Part shown: piece by piece, positions 8,529 through 17,842 of the stretch
How positions within the stretch are numbered: the stretch's first letter is position 1
How the letters are laid out: the number at the start of each line of letters is the position of its first letter
Assembly: GCF_947489255.1 (NCBI RefSeq)
Contig: NZ_CANLCY010000001.1
Span: forward strand, 186,001-250,000
Source of the DNA: an uncultured Microbacterium sp.
GTDB taxonomy: Bacteria > Actinomycetota > Actinomycetes > Actinomycetales > Microbacteriaceae
Direction of reading: 5' to 3'
Length of the DNA: 64,000 nt
Notes under the pieces: generated by a model
Told to the model about the DNA's origin: nothing
The model's input: only the letters and a program-made list of their open reading frames with translations
Databases searched by the model: none
Position numbers and translations under genes: made by a program

Positions 8529-10802
8529 TCAGAAGCCGGGGAGCAGGCTCACGACGAGGTCGATGAGCTTGATGCCGATGAAGGGGACGATGACGCCGCC
8601 GAGCCCGTAGACGAGCAGGTTGCGGCTGAGGATGCTCGACGCGCTCGCAGCGCGGTACTTCACGCCGCGCAGGGCGAGGGGGATGAGCACGATGATGACG
8701 ATCGCGTTGAAGATGATCGCGCTGGTGACGGCGGATGCCGGCGAGTGCAGGCCCATGACGTTCAGCACGGCGAGTCCGGGGAACACGCCCATGAACATCG
8801 CCGGGATGATCGCGAAGTACTTCGCGATGTCGTTCGCGAGCGAGAACGTCGTCAGCGCGCCGCGCGTGATGAGCAGCTGCTTGCCGATGCGCACGATGTC
8901 GATGAGCTTGGTCGGGTCGGAATCGAGGTCGACCATGTTGCCGGCCTCCTTCGCGGCCGAGGTGCCCGTGTTCATCGCCACGCCCACGTCGGCCTGCGCC
9001 AGGGCGGGGGCGTCGTTGGTGCCGTCGCCGGTCATCGCGACGAGATTGCCGCCCTCCTGCTCGCGCTGGATGAGGGCGAGCTTGTCTTCGGGGGTGGCTT
9101 CGGCGAGGAAGTCGTCGACTCCGGCCTCGGCGGCGATCGCCTTGGCGGTGAGCGGGTTGTCGCCCGTGATCATCACGGTGCGGATGCCCATGGCCCGCAG
9201 CTCGCCGAAGCGCTCGCGCAGCCCGTCTTTGACGACGTCCTTGAGGTGGATGACGCCGAGCACGCGGCCGACGCCGACCGCCACCGGGAGCTGCGGGGTG
9301 CCGGTCCCTTCGACAGGCTCAGGGACCTCGGTTGCAGCGGAGGTGGCTGAGCCCGTCGAAGCCACCGGGCGTCCCGCCGGAGTCCAGGTCGCGACGACCA
9401 GGGGCGTGCCGCCCGACTGCGAGATGGCATCCGTCGCGCTCTGCAGCTGCGCCCGCAGCGCCTCGGGGACGGGGGAACCGGATGCCGCGAGCCAGGCCAC
9501 CACGGCCGACGCGGCGCCCTTTCGCACCTGCGTGCCGTCGACGAGGTCGAGCCCCGACATGCGCGTCTGCGCCGTGAACGGAACCGGCTCGGCCCCGCGG
9601 GGCATCTCGGCGACGATGCCCTGCGCGGCCGCCAGCTCGACCACCGACACGCCCTCGGGCGTGGGGTCGGCCTGCGACGACAGCGAGGCGTACTCCGCGA
9701 GCTCCGGGCCGCCGACGCCCTTCATGGCGACGAAGGCGGAGGCGCGGCGGTTGCCGTAGGTGATCGTTCCGGTCTTATCCAGCAGCAGAGTGGTGACGTC
9801 TCCCGCGGCCTCGACCGCGCGGCCCGACATGGCCAGGACGTTGCGCTGCACGAGCCGGTCCATGCCCGCGATGCCGATCGCGCTGAGCAGCGCGCCGATC
9901 GTCGTCGGGATGAGGCACACGAGCAGCGCCACGAGCACGGGGATCGAGACGGGCGATGCCGCGTACGAGGCGATCGGGTTCAGCACGAGCACCACGACCA
10001 CGAACACGATCGACAGGCTCGCCAGCAGGATGTTCAGCGCGATCTCGTTGGGCGTGCGCTGGCGCGAGGCGCCCTCGACGAGGGCGATCATGCGATCGAC
10101 GAACGTTTCACCGGGCTTCGACGTGATCTTCACGACGATGCGGTCGCTCAGCACGCGCGTCCCGCCGGTGACGGCGCTGCGGTCGCCGCCCGACTCGCGC
10201 ACGACCGGGGCCGACTCGCCCGTGATCGCCGACTCGTCGACCGTCGCGATGCCGTGGACGATGTCGCCGTCGCCGGGGATGAGCTCGCCGGTCTCCACCA
10301 GCACGATGTCGCCGACGCGGAGGTCGCCCGAGGGCACGTCCTCGGTGGAGGCTCCGGATGCCGCGGGGTCGGCCGTGGCGTCGTACGACACGACGCGGCG
10401 GGCCGAGGTGGTCGTGCGGGTCTTGCGCAGGGTCGCGGCCTGCGCTTTGCCGCGGCCCTCGGCGACCGACTCGGCGATGTTCGCGAAGAACACCGTGAGC
10501 CACAGCCAGACGGCGATGCCCCAGGTGAACCCGAACGGCAGCTGCTGGTCGGACGCTGAGCCCGTCGAAGCGTCCCCGAGGAACGGCTCGGCGATCGCGA
10601 TGAGCGTTGTCAGCGCCGCGCCCACCCACACGAGGAACATGACGGGGTTGCGCCACTGGGCGGCGGGGTTGAGCTTCTTCGCCGCGCCGGGGAGGGCGGC
10701 GACGATCTGCGCGGCGCTGAACGCGCGGCGCGGGGCGGGGGCGCCGGACCCTTCGACGGGCTCGGGGGCCGACGGGTGGGGAGCGTGGGTGAGGGTGGAC
10801 AT
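8529..10802 (-). CDS. kdpB: KdpB catalytic P-type ATPase subunit with repeat-derived insertions
   Basis: A 757-residue P-type ATPase that powers K+ uptake through KdpA. Visible: TGES in the A domain (about 194-197), the phosphorylation site DKTGT with D342, and the hinge motif [12 protein letters not shown]. It is longer than KdpB usually is. The excess coincides with 25-bp hairpin repeats read in frame: near the N-terminus (PEPVEGSG, about 13-20), in the loop between the first two membrane helices ([15 protein letters not shown], about 72-86) and in the nucleotide-binding domain (about 474-509, with [10 protein letters not shown] and [10 protein letters not shown]), just before the conserved VLGVIHLKD. 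The reading frame and all catalytic motifs stay intact, so the protein is probably functional. Start ATG at 10802 overlaps the kdpA stop by one base. Confidence 0.96.
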   Translation of the reverse strand: MSTLTHAPHPSAPEPVEGSGAPAPRRAFSAAQIVAALPGAAKKLNPAAQWRNPVMFLVWVGAALTTLIAIAEPFLGDASTGSASDQQLPFGFTWGIAVWLWLTVFFANIAESVAEGRGKAQAATLRKTRTTTSARRVVSYDATADPAASGASTEDVPSGDLRVGDIVLVETGELIPGDGDIVHGIATVDESAITGESAPVVRESGGDRSAVTGGTRVLSDRIVVKITSKPGETFVDRMIALVEGASRQRTPNEIALNILLASLSIVFVVVVLVLNPIASYAASPVSIPVLVALLVCLIPTTIGALLSAIGIAGMDRLVQRNVLAMSGRAVEAAGDVTTLLLDKTGTITYGNRRASAFVAMKGVGGPELAEYASLSSQADPTPEGVSVVELAAAQGIVAEMPRGAEPVPFTAQTRMSGLDLVDGTQVRKGAASAVVAWLAASGSPVPEALRAQLQSATDAISQSGGTPLVVATWTPAGRPVASTGSATSAATEVPEPVEGTGTPQLPVAVGVGRVLGVIHLKDVVKDGLRERFGELRAMGIRTVMITGDNPLTAKAIAAEAGVDDFLAEATPEDKLALIQREQEGGNLVAMTGDGTNDAPALAQADVGVAMNTGTSAAKEAGNMVDLDSDPTKLIDIVRIGKQLLITRGALTTFSLANDIAKYFAIIPAMFMGVFPGLAVLNVMGLHSPASAVTSAIIFNAIVIIVLIPLALRGVKYRAASASSILSRNLLVYGLGGVIVPFIGIKLIDLVVSLLPGF
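9303..9366. repeat. Two 25-bp hairpin repeats (family I) inside kdpB
   Basis: Copies at 9303-9327 (arms GGTCCCT/AGGGACC) and 9342-9366 (arms GGTGGCT/AGCCACC), in opposite orientations and 14 bp apart. They code, in the kdpB frame, for the [10 protein letters not shown] and [10 protein letters not shown] segments of an insertion in the nucleotide-binding domain. Confidence 0.9.
10551..10575. repeat. 25-bp hairpin repeat (family I, third stem type) inside kdpB
   Basis: Perfect arms GGACGCT and AGCGTCC around the core GAGCCCGTCGA. The stem differs from the other copies at three positions on both sides, so pairing is preserved. It falls in the KdpB loop between membrane helices 1 and 2. Confidence 0.88.
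10746..10770. repeat. Degenerate 25-bp hairpin repeat (family I) near the kdpB start
   Basis: The core TCGACGGGCTC is kept but the arms no longer pair fully. It codes for PEPVEGSG near the KdpB N-terminus and is probably an older, decaying copy. Confidence 0.65.
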
Positions 10803-12487
10803 CAGCGGGTCAGTCCTTCAGCGAGGGGTCCGAGAGTGAGGACGGGGAAGTAGGTCAGAGCGGTGACGATCACGGCGACACCGGCGAGCAGGCCCGCGAA
10901 CTGCGGGCGGTGCGTCGGCAGCGTCCCGACGGTCGCGGGCACGGCATCCTGGGCTGCGAGGGCACCGGCCAGGGCCAGCACGAACACGATCGGTAGGAAC
11001 CGGCCGAGCAGCATCGCCACCCCGAGCGCGGTGTTGAACCACGGGGTGTTGGCGGTGAGGCCCGCGAATGCGGAGCCGTTGTTGTTCGCCGCCGAGGTGA
11101 AGGCGTAGAGCACCTCGCTGAGTCCGTGCACGCCGGGGTTCCAGATCGACGTCGACTCGACGTCGGAGCGGATGGCGGGGATGCCGAAGCTCAGCGCGGT
11201 GCCGGCGAGCACCAGGGTGGGCGTGACGAGGATGTAGAGGCTCGCGAGCTTGATCTCGCGCGGCCCGATCTTCTTGCCGAGGTACTCCGGCGTGCGGCCG
11301 ATCAGCAGTCCGCCGACGAACACGGCGATCACGGCGAGGATCAGCATGCCGTACAGGCCCGAGCCGACGCCGCCGGGGGCGACCTCGCCGAGCATCATGT
11401 TGATCATCGGCATCATGCCGCCCAACGCCGTGTAGCTGTCGTGCATCGAGTTGACGGCACCGGTCGAGGTGAGCGTGCTCGTCGAGCCGAACAGCGTCGA
11501 GCCGAAGATGCCGAAGCGCACCTCCTTGCCCTCCATCGCCGCGCCGGCCAGCCCCGGCGCGGTTCCCGCGCCGACCGTCTCGGCCCACGTGAGCAGAGCG
11601 GTGGATGCCACGAAGATCGCCGCCATCACGCCGAGGATCGTGTAGCCCTGGCGGTCGTCGCCGACCATGCGGCCGAAGGTGCGGGGGAGCGAGAACGGGA
11701 TCACCAGCATGAGGAAGATCTCGAAGAGGTTCGTCCACGGGGTCGGGTTCTCGAACGGGTGCGCGGAGTTGACGTTGAAGAAGCCGCCACCGTTGGTGCC
11801 GAGCAGCTTGATCGCCTCCTGGGATGCCACCGGCCCGCCCGGGATCGACTGGGCCGCACCCGTGAGGGTCGTGGCATCCGTGAACCCGGTGAGGTTCTGC
11901 ACGACGCCGCCCGCGAGCAGCACGACGGCCGCGATGACCGCGAACGGCAGCAGCAGGCGGAACGTGCCGCGCGCGAGATCGACCCAGAAGTTGCCGATCA
12001 CGCCGCTGCGGCGGTACGCGAAGCCGCGCACCAGGGCGACCGCGACGGCGATGCCGACGGCGGCCGAGACGAAGTTCTGCACCGTGAGCGCGGCGAACTG
12101 CACCGTGTAGCCCAGGGTGGACTCGCCCGCGTACGACTGCCAGTTGGTGTTGGTGACGAACGAGACGGCGGTGTTGAACGACAGTGCTTCGCTCGGGGCC
12201 TCGAGCCTCAGCGCGAACGGCAGCACCGGCTGCAGGCGCATCAGCGCGTAGACGAAGACCACGCCGACGACCGAGAACAGCAGGACGGAGCGCAGGTAGG
12301 CCTGCCACGTCTGGGCGCTGCGCGCGTCGACGCCGATCAGGCGGTAGAGCCCGCGCTCGACGGCGAGATCGCGCTCGCCGGTGTAGATGCGGGCGATGTA
12401 GTCACCGAGGGGGCGGTACGCCAGGCCCAGGGCGACGATGAGGGTGAGGCTGGTCAGGACGATCGACCAGAGGGTTCCGGCATCCAT
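10802..12487 (-). CDS. kdpA: KdpA potassium-binding subunit
   Basis: A 561-residue membrane subunit with four repeated MPM units that forms the K+ selectivity path of KdpFABC. Family hallmarks are visible: [10 protein letters not shown] near residue 29, [19 protein letters not shown] (about 103-121), [19 protein letters not shown] (about 229-247), [14 protein letters not shown] and [15 protein letters not shown]. Length is normal. ATG start at 12487, 3 bp after the kdpF stop. Confidence 0.97.
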   Translation of the reverse strand: MDAGTLWSIVLTSLTLIVALGLAYRPLGDYIARIYTGERDLAVERGLYRLIGVDARSAQTWQAYLRSVLLFSVVGVVFVYALMRLQPVLPFALRLEAPSEALSFNTAVSFVTNTNWQSYAGESTLGYTVQFAALTVQNFVSAAVGIAVAVALVRGFAYRRSGVIGNFWVDLARGTFRLLLPFAVIAAVVLLAGGVVQNLTGFTDATTLTGAAQSIPGGPVASQEAIKLLGTNGGGFFNVNSAHPFENPTPWTNLFEIFLMLVIPFSLPRTFGRMVGDDRQGYTILGVMAAIFVASTALLTWAETVGAGTAPGLAGAAMEGKEVRFGIFGSTLFGSTSTLTSTGAVNSMHDSYTALGGMMPMINMMLGEVAPGGVGSGLYGMLILAVIAVFVGGLLIGRTPEYLGKKIGPREIKLASLYILVTPTLVLAGTALSFGIPAIRSDVESTSIWNPGVHGLSEVLYAFTSAANNNGSAFAGLTANTPWFNTALGVAMLLGRFLPIVFVLALAGALAAQDAVPATVGTLPTHRPQFAGLLAGVAVIVTALTYFPVLTLGPLAEGLTR

Positions 12488-12490
12488 GGG

Positions 12491-12580
12491 TCAGAACTTC
12501 TCGGGACGGACGAGGGCGACCACGAGGTACACCACGGCGGCGACCGCGAGGACCGCGGCGAGGATGGAGAAGAAGATCAC
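12491..12580 (-). CDS. kdpF: KdpF small subunit
   Basis: A 29-residue single-helix peptide beginning MIFFSILAAVLAV and ending VRPEKF, the usual pattern of KdpF, which stabilises the KdpFABC complex in the membrane. GTG start at 12580, overlapping the stop of the small upstream gene (GTGA). Position directly before kdpA supports the call. Confidence 0.9.
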   Translation of the reverse strand: MIFFSILAAVLAVAAVVYLVVALVRPEKF

Positions 12581-12717
12581 GGCCGGTCGCCCCCTCGCGT
12601 CCGAGTGCGGGGCGCCGAGGAACGGGCGTCGGGGCCCAGCTTCTCGACCCCCTTGGCGACGAGGGCGACCAGCGCGAACAGCGCGACGGTCGCGGCGAGG
12701 AAGACGGCATCGAGCAC
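12577..12717 (-). CDS. Small membrane protein (46 aa) leading the kdp operon
   Basis: A 46-residue frame: a GTG start at 12717 with GGAG five bases upstream, one hydrophobic helix (about 2-21, LDAVFLAATVALFALVALVA), then a basic tail ending RTRTRGGDRP. Its TGA overlaps the kdpF GTG start, so it is coupled to the operon. Short proteins with a DAVFLAATVALFALV-like helix occur in this position in other actinomycete kdp operons as far as I recall. A role as an accessory of the Kdp complex is inference. Confidence 0.65.
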   Translation of the reverse strand: MLDAVFLAATVALFALVALVAKGVEKLGPDARSSAPRTRTRGGDRP

Positions 12718-12905
12718 GACGACTCCAGGTTCGGATACACAACCGCGGCAGCACCGCGGGCGCCGCGGGGCGGCACGTGTGTCGATACAACTCCGCCGGG
12801 GCGCGGCATCCTCGGGCCCTAACGCTTTCCCTACGGATCGCTGACGGACGCATACGGAGTGCTTACGGGGTCGCTGGAACCGCCGGCCGCGCGGGTCGCG
12901 GTGCA

Positions 12906-12970
12906 CAACTCCTGCATGGCGTGCCTCCACAGGAGCCGAAACCGTCGGGACGCCGATTCTGCAGGAGTTG
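12906..12970. repeat. Palindromic element, family III (CAACTCCTG type)
   Basis: Perfect 11-bp arms CAACTCCTGCA (12906-12916) and TGCAGGAGTTG (12960-12970) enclose 43 bp. The right part, reading GATTCTGCAGGAGTTGCGC, is nearly the same as the reverse of the element at 35241-35330. It lies between the divergent kdp operon and the 13005 gene and may overlap their promoters. Confidence 0.75.
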
Positions 12971-13004
12971 CGCGCCGACCGCGCATGATGGAGGCATGGC
13001 CGAC

Positions 13005-13424
13005 ATGGACGTGCGCGTGACCGCGGGACTCACCATCCCGGCGGCCGAGCTGTCGTGGCGGTTCTCGCGCTCGTCGGGTCCGGGCGGTCAGGGCGTGAAC
13101 ACCGCGGACTCCCGGGTGGAGTTGATGTGGGATGCCGCGGCATCCGCCGTCCTGTCGACGGTGCAGCGCGAGCGTGTCTTCGAACGGCTCGGCCACCGCC
13201 TGGTCGACGGCGTCATCACGATCGCGGCGTCGGAGGAGCGCGCTCAGCTGCGCAACCGCGACGCCGCACGTGCCCGCCTCGCCGCCCTCGTGGCCGAGGC
13301 GGTGCGGCCGCCGGCGCCGCCGCGTCGCGCGACGAAGCCCACCCGCGGGTCGAAGGAGCGGCGCCTGAAGGCCAAGCAGCGCCGCACCGACGTGAAGCGG
13401 ATGCGGCAGCGGCCGACCGACTGA
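13005..13424 (+). CDS. arfB: ArfB-type peptidyl-tRNA hydrolase (RF-1 domain protein)
   Basis: A 139-residue protein of the class-I release-factor superfamily that rescues stalled ribosomes by hydrolysing peptidyl-tRNA (ArfB/YaeJ/ICT1). The catalytic GGQ is in SSGPGGQGVNTADSRVEL (about residues 22-39). A basic C-terminal tail (KPTRGSKERRLKAKQRRTDVKRMRQRP) is the segment that enters the mRNA channel in this family. It lacks the codon-recognition domain of full release factors. Start: ATG 13005 has GGAGG at better spacing than the upstream in-frame ATG 12996. Confidence 0.93.
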   Translation: MDVRVTAGLTIPAAELSWRFSRSSGPGGQGVNTADSRVELMWDAAASAVLSTVQRERVFERLGHRLVDGVITIAASEERAQLRNRDAARARLAALVAEAVRPPAPPRRATKPTRGSKERRLKAKQRRTDVKRMRQRPTD

Positions 13425-13448
13425 CGCGCGCCCTCCCCATCCCACAGC

Positions 13449-13505
13449 CGAGTGTCCAGAACACCCGGACGTTTTTCGAACGCGTCCGGGTTTTCTGGAC
13501 ACTCG
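13449..13505. repeat. Long palindrome, family II (CGAGTGTCCA ends)
   Basis: Arms of 23 bp with one mismatch (13449-13471 and 13483-13505) around an 11-bp loop that contains a T-run. The ends are CGAGTGTCCA and TGGACACTCG. It lies in the convergent gap between the 13005 gene and the KimA-like gene, where it could act as a two-way terminator. Its left arm matches the right arm of the 34504-34561 copy. Confidence 0.88.
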
Positions 13506-13593
13506 ACCGCGCTCCGGTCCACCGGATGCCGAAGGCCCGCGTCGCGGAACGCCGAACGCCCCCGCCGCGCGGGCGAGGGCGTTCGGACGGGGC

Positions 13594-15675
13594 TCAGGAT
13601 GCCGAACCGGGCGGCGTCTTCTTCGACTTGGTCGCCGGCACCTCGGCGACGGGCCGACCACTGCGCTGCTGGCCGGGCAGGGGCCGCGAGCGGCGGCCGT
13701 AGATGAGCTCCGAGGAGTCCAGCAGCCACGGCACCAGCGTGATCGAGACGCCGTGCACCAGCATGAGCTGCTGCGCGAGGCGGCGGGAGCGTCGGTTGTG
13801 CAGGATCGACTCCCACCAATGCCCGACGATGAACTGCGGCAGGTACACCGTCACGACGGCCGAGCCGTTGTTCTCGCGGTACTTCTTGATGAAGGTCGAC
13901 ACCGGCGAGCTGTAGGTGCGGTACGGGGAGTCGATGATCACGAGGGGCAGGGGGAGGTCGTGCTCCGCCCACTCCTTCTGGAGCTTCGCGGCATCCTCGT
14001 CGGTGATCGCGACGTGCACGGCGAGAGTCTTGTCGTGGTTGGCCGCGAGGGCGTAGTCGATCGCCTTCATGACGGGCTTCTGAAGGCGGTTGACCAGCAC
14101 GATGGCCACGTCGCCCGACGAGCCGAAGTGCACGTCGTCGTCCATGCGGATCTCGTGCTCGACGTCGCGGTAGTAGCGGTTCACGCCGATCATCAGCACC
14201 GCGAGGATCGGGATGGCGATGAAGACCAGCCACGCGCCGTGCGTGAACTTCGTGATGGTCACGATGAGCAGCACGAGCACGGTCATGCCGGCGCCGACGG
14301 AGTTGATCCACAGGCCCGAGATGGCCGAGCGGCGCTCGATCGCCGCGGACTGCTGCTTCGCGGCCTCGGGCGAGAGCGTCTTCAGCCCCCGCAGTGCGCG
14401 GCGCCAGTGCCGGACCATGCCGATCTGGCCGAGCGAGAACGACACGAAGACGCCGATGATGTAGAGCTGGATCAGCGTGGTGAGGTTCGCCTGGTAGACC
14501 ACGAGCACGCCGATGGCGACGATGCCGAGGATGATCATGCCGTTCGAGTACACGAGGCGGTCGCCGCGGGTGTTGAGGGCCTTCGGGGCGTAGCCGTCGC
14601 GCGCGAGCACCGACCCCAGCAGGGGGAAGCCGTTGAAGGCGGTGTTGGCCGCGAGCAGCAGCACGCACGCGGTGGCGGCCTGGATGACGAAGAACGGGAT
14701 GCTGCCCATGCCGAAGGTCGCGGCGGCGACCTGCGCCATGAGGCTCGGCTGCGGGTTGTTGGCGCAGTCGAAGCCGATGAGGTTGCAGGGGTTCTCGGCG
14801 TAGTGCACGCCCGAGATGAGCGCGAGAGCGGTGAGGCCGACGAACAGGACGATGGCGATGCCGCCCATCATCGTCAGCGTCGTCTGGGCGTTGCGGATCT
14901 TCGGCATCCGGAACGCGGGCACGCCGTTCGACACGGCCTCGACGCCCGTGAGGGCGGAACAGCCGCTCGAGAACGCGCGCAGCACGAGCAGGATCAGCGC
15001 GGCCTGCGTCAGCGATTCGGCCTGCACCTCGTACTGGGCGCTCGAGGCGACGGGGGCGAATCCGAGGAAGGTGCGGCCGAGGCCCACGACGATCATCAGT
15101 CCGACCGACCCGATGAAGAGGTAGGTGGGGATCGCGAAGACGCTCGAGGCCTCGCGCACGCCGCGGAGGTTGACGATGACGATGAGGATGACGAAGCCGA
15201 CCGCGATCTCCACCCGGAAGGGGTTGAGCTCGGGGAGCGCCGAGATGATGTTGTCGACTCCGGATGCCACCGACACGGCGACCGTGAGCACGTAGTCGAC
15301 GAGCAGGGCCGCCGCCACGACGACACCCGGTACTTCGCCGAGGTTCTTGCTGGCGACCTCGTAGTCGCCACCGCCCGAGGGGTAGGCCTTGATGAGCTGA
15401 CGGTAGCTGAGCACCACCACGACCAGCAGCACCACGACCGCCACCGCGACCCACGGGCTGAGGGTCAGCAGAGCCGTCCCGCCGATGAGGAGGATCATCA
15501 GCAACTCCTGCGGGGCGTAGGCCACGGAGGAGAGGGCGTCGGAGGCGAAGATGGGCAACGCCATCTTCTTGGGGAGGAGCTGCTCGTCGAGTTTCTCGGA
15601 GGTGAGGGGCTCGCCGATCAGGATGCGTTTCGCGATCGGCGTCTCTTCGCCGTCAACGCGACTTTCGTCAGTCAC
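13594..15675 (-). CDS. KimA-like APC-superfamily transporter, probably for K+
   Basis: A 693-residue membrane protein of the APC superfamily with about 12 membrane helices (about 45-480) and a C-terminal cytoplasmic domain of roughly 190 residues. The first helix region has FASDALSSVAYAPQE, typical of the KimA (YdaO) branch. The C-terminal part (DVAIVLVNRLQKPVMKAIDYALAANHDKTLAVHV, broken here by length) looks USP-like, as in KimA. KimA proteins are high-affinity K+ importers controlled by c-di-AMP in Bacillus; the neighbouring kdp operon makes the same substrate likely here. Substrate is inferred. The start chosen is the GTG of MTDESRVDGEE at 15675; a GTG at 15696 is also in frame. Confidence 0.82.
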   Translation of the reverse strand: MTDESRVDGEETPIAKRILIGEPLTSEKLDEQLLPKKMALPIFASDALSSVAYAPQELLMILLIGGTALLTLSPWVAVAVVVLLVVVVLSYRQLIKAYPSGGGDYEVASKNLGEVPGVVVAAALLVDYVLTVAVSVASGVDNIISALPELNPFRVEIAVGFVILIVIVNLRGVREASSVFAIPTYLFIGSVGLMIVVGLGRTFLGFAPVASSAQYEVQAESLTQAALILLVLRAFSSGCSALTGVEAVSNGVPAFRMPKIRNAQTTLTMMGGIAIVLFVGLTALALISGVHYAENPCNLIGFDCANNPQPSLMAQVAAATFGMGSIPFFVIQAATACVLLLAANTAFNGFPLLGSVLARDGYAPKALNTRGDRLVYSNGMIILGIVAIGVLVVYQANLTTLIQLYIIGVFVSFSLGQIGMVRHWRRALRGLKTLSPEAAKQQSAAIERRSAISGLWINSVGAGMTVLVLLIVTITKFTHGAWLVFIAIPILAVLMIGVNRYYRDVEHEIRMDDDVHFGSSGDVAIVLVNRLQKPVMKAIDYALAANHDKTLAVHVAITDEDAAKLQKEWAEHDLPLPLVIIDSPYRTYSSPVSTFIKKYRENNGSAVVTVYLPQFIVGHWWESILHNRRSRRLAQQLMLVHGVSITLVPWLLDSSELIYGRRSRPLPGQQRSGRPVAEVPATKSKKTPPGSAS

Positions 15676-15800
15676 GGCGCGCGACACTACGCGCACTCGG
15701 GCCGCTGCGCAATCTGACGCGCAGGTCGTTCAACCACTGGTCGCTGGAACGTGACCAACGACTGCCTCGGATGCCGCATTCCCGATATTCGGAAAATGAT

Positions 15801-16655
15801 TCATCGGGCAGCGATCCGGGCGATGAAGGCGGCCACGGCGTCCGCGCCGGCGTGGTCGTCGGCGGAGATCGTGACGACGGCATCGTCGACGAAGACGACC
15901 AGCTGTCCGTAGGCGCCGTGCAGGCGCCACGCGCCGCCCGGACCCTCCCAGCCGGAGAGGGCGTAGTGGCGGTACCCGTCGCCGGCGCTGCCGGTGTCGA
16001 TCCACCCGGAGTGCATGGCATCCACGGTTCCGGGCGAGACGAGGACGCGCCCGTTCCAGACTCCTCGATCGCGGATGAGCAGGCCCAGGCGCGCCATCTC
16101 CTCGGTGCGCAGGGCGATCCCCTCGCCGCCGAGCACCCGCCCGTTCGGGCACCTCCGCCAGGAGACGTCGGCAAGGCCCAGGGGGATGAACAGGCGCGGG
16201 CGCAGGTAATCCTCGACGTCACCGGTGCGCTGCGACAGAGCATGCATGGCCGTGTACGTGCTGGCGTTGGAGTACTGGAAGACGCGACCGCTTGATGGGC
16301 GCGAGAGGAACTCGGCGGACAGGTCGGGCCAGTCGGTCATCATCGTCTCCGACCACGGCAGGTCGATGCCGCTCGACATCGACAGCAGGTGACGCACGGT
16401 CACGTCGTCGGCCGCCGTGCCGGGGAGGAGACACGCGACCGGCTCGTCGAGCGACACGAGCCCCTCGTCGGCCGCGATACCCGCGGCCAGCACCGCGACC
16501 GCCTTGGCGACCGAGTGGATCTCCTCGCGCACGTCGGGCGCCCAGCGGTGCCCCGCGGTGTCATCACCGACTCTCACGTGGATCCCGTGCGCGCCGAAGC
16601 CGGTGCCGTCGATGCGGGCGACGAGATCGTCGCGCAGGCGGGCGGCACGGGTCAT
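15801..16655 (-). CDS. Serine hydrolase of the beta-lactamase/PBP4* family
   Basis: A 284-residue class-C-beta-lactamase-like hydrolase. The catalytic serine-lysine pair is in HSVAKAVAV (SxxK), the second motif is YSN in FQYSNASTYT, and the third is HGAYGQ near the C-terminus (H-x-G instead of KTG, as in esterase-like members). No signal peptide is visible, so it is likely cytoplasmic and an esterase or peptidase rather than an antibiotic-resistance enzyme. ATG start at 16655. Divergent from the VanZ-like gene. Confidence 0.85.
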   Translation of the reverse strand: MTRAARLRDDLVARIDGTGFGAHGIHVRVGDDTAGHRWAPDVREEIHSVAKAVAVLAAGIAADEGLVSLDEPVACLLPGTAADDVTVRHLLSMSSGIDLPWSETMMTDWPDLSAEFLSRPSSGRVFQYSNASTYTAMHALSQRTGDVEDYLRPRLFIPLGLADVSWRRCPNGRVLGGEGIALRTEEMARLGLLIRDRGVWNGRVLVSPGTVDAMHSGWIDTGSAGDGYRHYALSGWEGPGGAWRLHGAYGQLVVFVDDAVVTISADDHAGADAVAAFIARIAAR

Positions 16656-16703
16656 GCCCTCAAGGCTACGGAACCGACCGCGCCGCCCCCCTATGCTCGC
16701 GGA

Positions 16704-17810
16704 GTGCACAACATCGTCGGGTCGGGCCTGCTCGCCGTCTTCGCGGGCGCGGTCGTCGCGGTGCTGGCGTTCGTGCCGTTCGTCGCCCTCAGCTACCGCC
16801 GTCGCGGGGGACTGACGCTGTGGCGCACGACGCTGTGGGCGGGCGCCGCGGTGTACTTCTGGGCGATCTGGACCTACACGCTCATCCCCCTGCCGGATGC
16901 CGAGGTCTACCGCTGCGCGGGCGTCAACCTCCGGCCGTTCGAGTTCGTCGACGAGATCCGCTCCGCCGTCGCCGTCTCGGGGCGCTACCTCACCGATCCC
17001 GTCGTGCTGCAGGTGGCGCTGAACGTGCTCCTCTTCCTCCCGCTGGGCTTCTTCCTGCGGGTGCTCGGCGGGCGCGGCATCCTGATCGCGGGGCTGGCGG
17101 GTCTGGTCGTCTCGGGGATCATCGAGACGACGCAGCTCACCGGCGTCTGGGGGATCTTCCCGTGCCCGTACCGCGTCTTCGACGTCGACGACCTGATCGC
17201 CAACACGTCGGGGGCCTTGCTGGGTTCGCTCGTCGCCTTCGCGGTGCCCACGCATCATCGGGGAGCGCAGAAGACCCCGGATGCCGAGCACCCCCGCCCG
17301 GTGACCCGTCGCCGCCGGCTGCTGGGCATCGCGTGCGACGTCGTGGGCGTGTGGCTCGTCGGCTTCGCCGTCTCGGTGACCGTGCAGGCGGTGATCGCCC
17401 TCGCCCTGGGCGATGCCGCGACCTTCTCGACCGACGAGGTGGCCTCGCTCGCGGGGACCGTCTCGTCGGCCGCGGTCTGGCTGGTGACCGTGCTGGCGAC
17501 GGGCCGCTCGGTCGGCGACCTGGCCACGCGCGTGCGCTTCACGAACGGGGTGCTCCCGGTCTGGGTGGCGAGGCCGCTGCGGTTCCTCACGGGGGCCGGG
17601 TTCTACGTCGTGCTCGCCGGGCTCCCCGCCCCGTGGTCTCTGTCGGCCTTCGCACTGGCCCTGGCCACCGGAGCCCTCCTGGTCGTGTGGCGCGACGGAC
17701 GCGGTCTCACCGGGTGGATCGGGCGCCGTCGCCTGGTCGACGATCGCGCGGGGGTGGTGAGTCCGTCGGTCGACGCGGCGTCGCCGACTCGGGGGAACCT
17801 CCGCCCATGA
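16704..17810 (+). CDS. VanZ-like membrane protein with C-terminal membrane extension
   Basis: A 368-residue integral membrane protein. The N-terminal half (about 1-185) is VanZ-like: TLIPLPDAEVYRCAG, NLRPFEFVDEI, LNVLLFLPLGFFLRV, then ETTQLTG and FDVDDLIANTSGALLG, which are the family signatures. The C-terminal half (about 205-350) adds further helices resembling an RDD-type bundle. VanZ proteins are linked to low-level glycopeptide resistance or cell-envelope functions; the role here is unknown. GTG start at 16704 because the next ATG upstream is out of frame. Confidence 0.82.
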   Translation: MHNIVGSGLLAVFAGAVVAVLAFVPFVALSYRRRGGLTLWRTTLWAGAAVYFWAIWTYTLIPLPDAEVYRCAGVNLRPFEFVDEIRSAVAVSGRYLTDPVVLQVALNVLLFLPLGFFLRVLGGRGILIAGLAGLVVSGIIETTQLTGVWGIFPCPYRVFDVDDLIANTSGALLGSLVAFAVPTHHRGAQKTPDAEHPRPVTRRRRLLGIACDVVGVWLVGFAVSVTVQAVIALALGDAATFSTDEVASLAGTVSSAAVWLVTVLATGRSVGDLATRVRFTNGVLPVWVARPLRFLTGAGFYVVLAGLPAPWSLSAFALALATGALLVVWRDGRGLTGWIGRRRLVDDRAGVVSPSVDAASPTRGNLRP

Positions 17811-17842
17811 CAAAGATTGCCATGCGTGGATAAACTGGCTTC

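Noticed and set aside
12577..12930. Longer version of the small protein ahead of kdpF
   Set aside because: The extra N-terminal part is Arg-rich and runs through the family III palindrome. The internal GTG at 12717 has the ribosome site.
15676..15800. c-di-AMP (ydaO) riboswitch before the KimA-like gene
   Set aside because: The gap is only about 125 bp and shows none of the conserved riboswitch sequence.
16389..16703. N-terminal extension of the VanZ-like protein
   Set aside because: It lies over the start of the serine hydrolase gene on the other strand, and the membrane domain begins only after the GTG at 16704.
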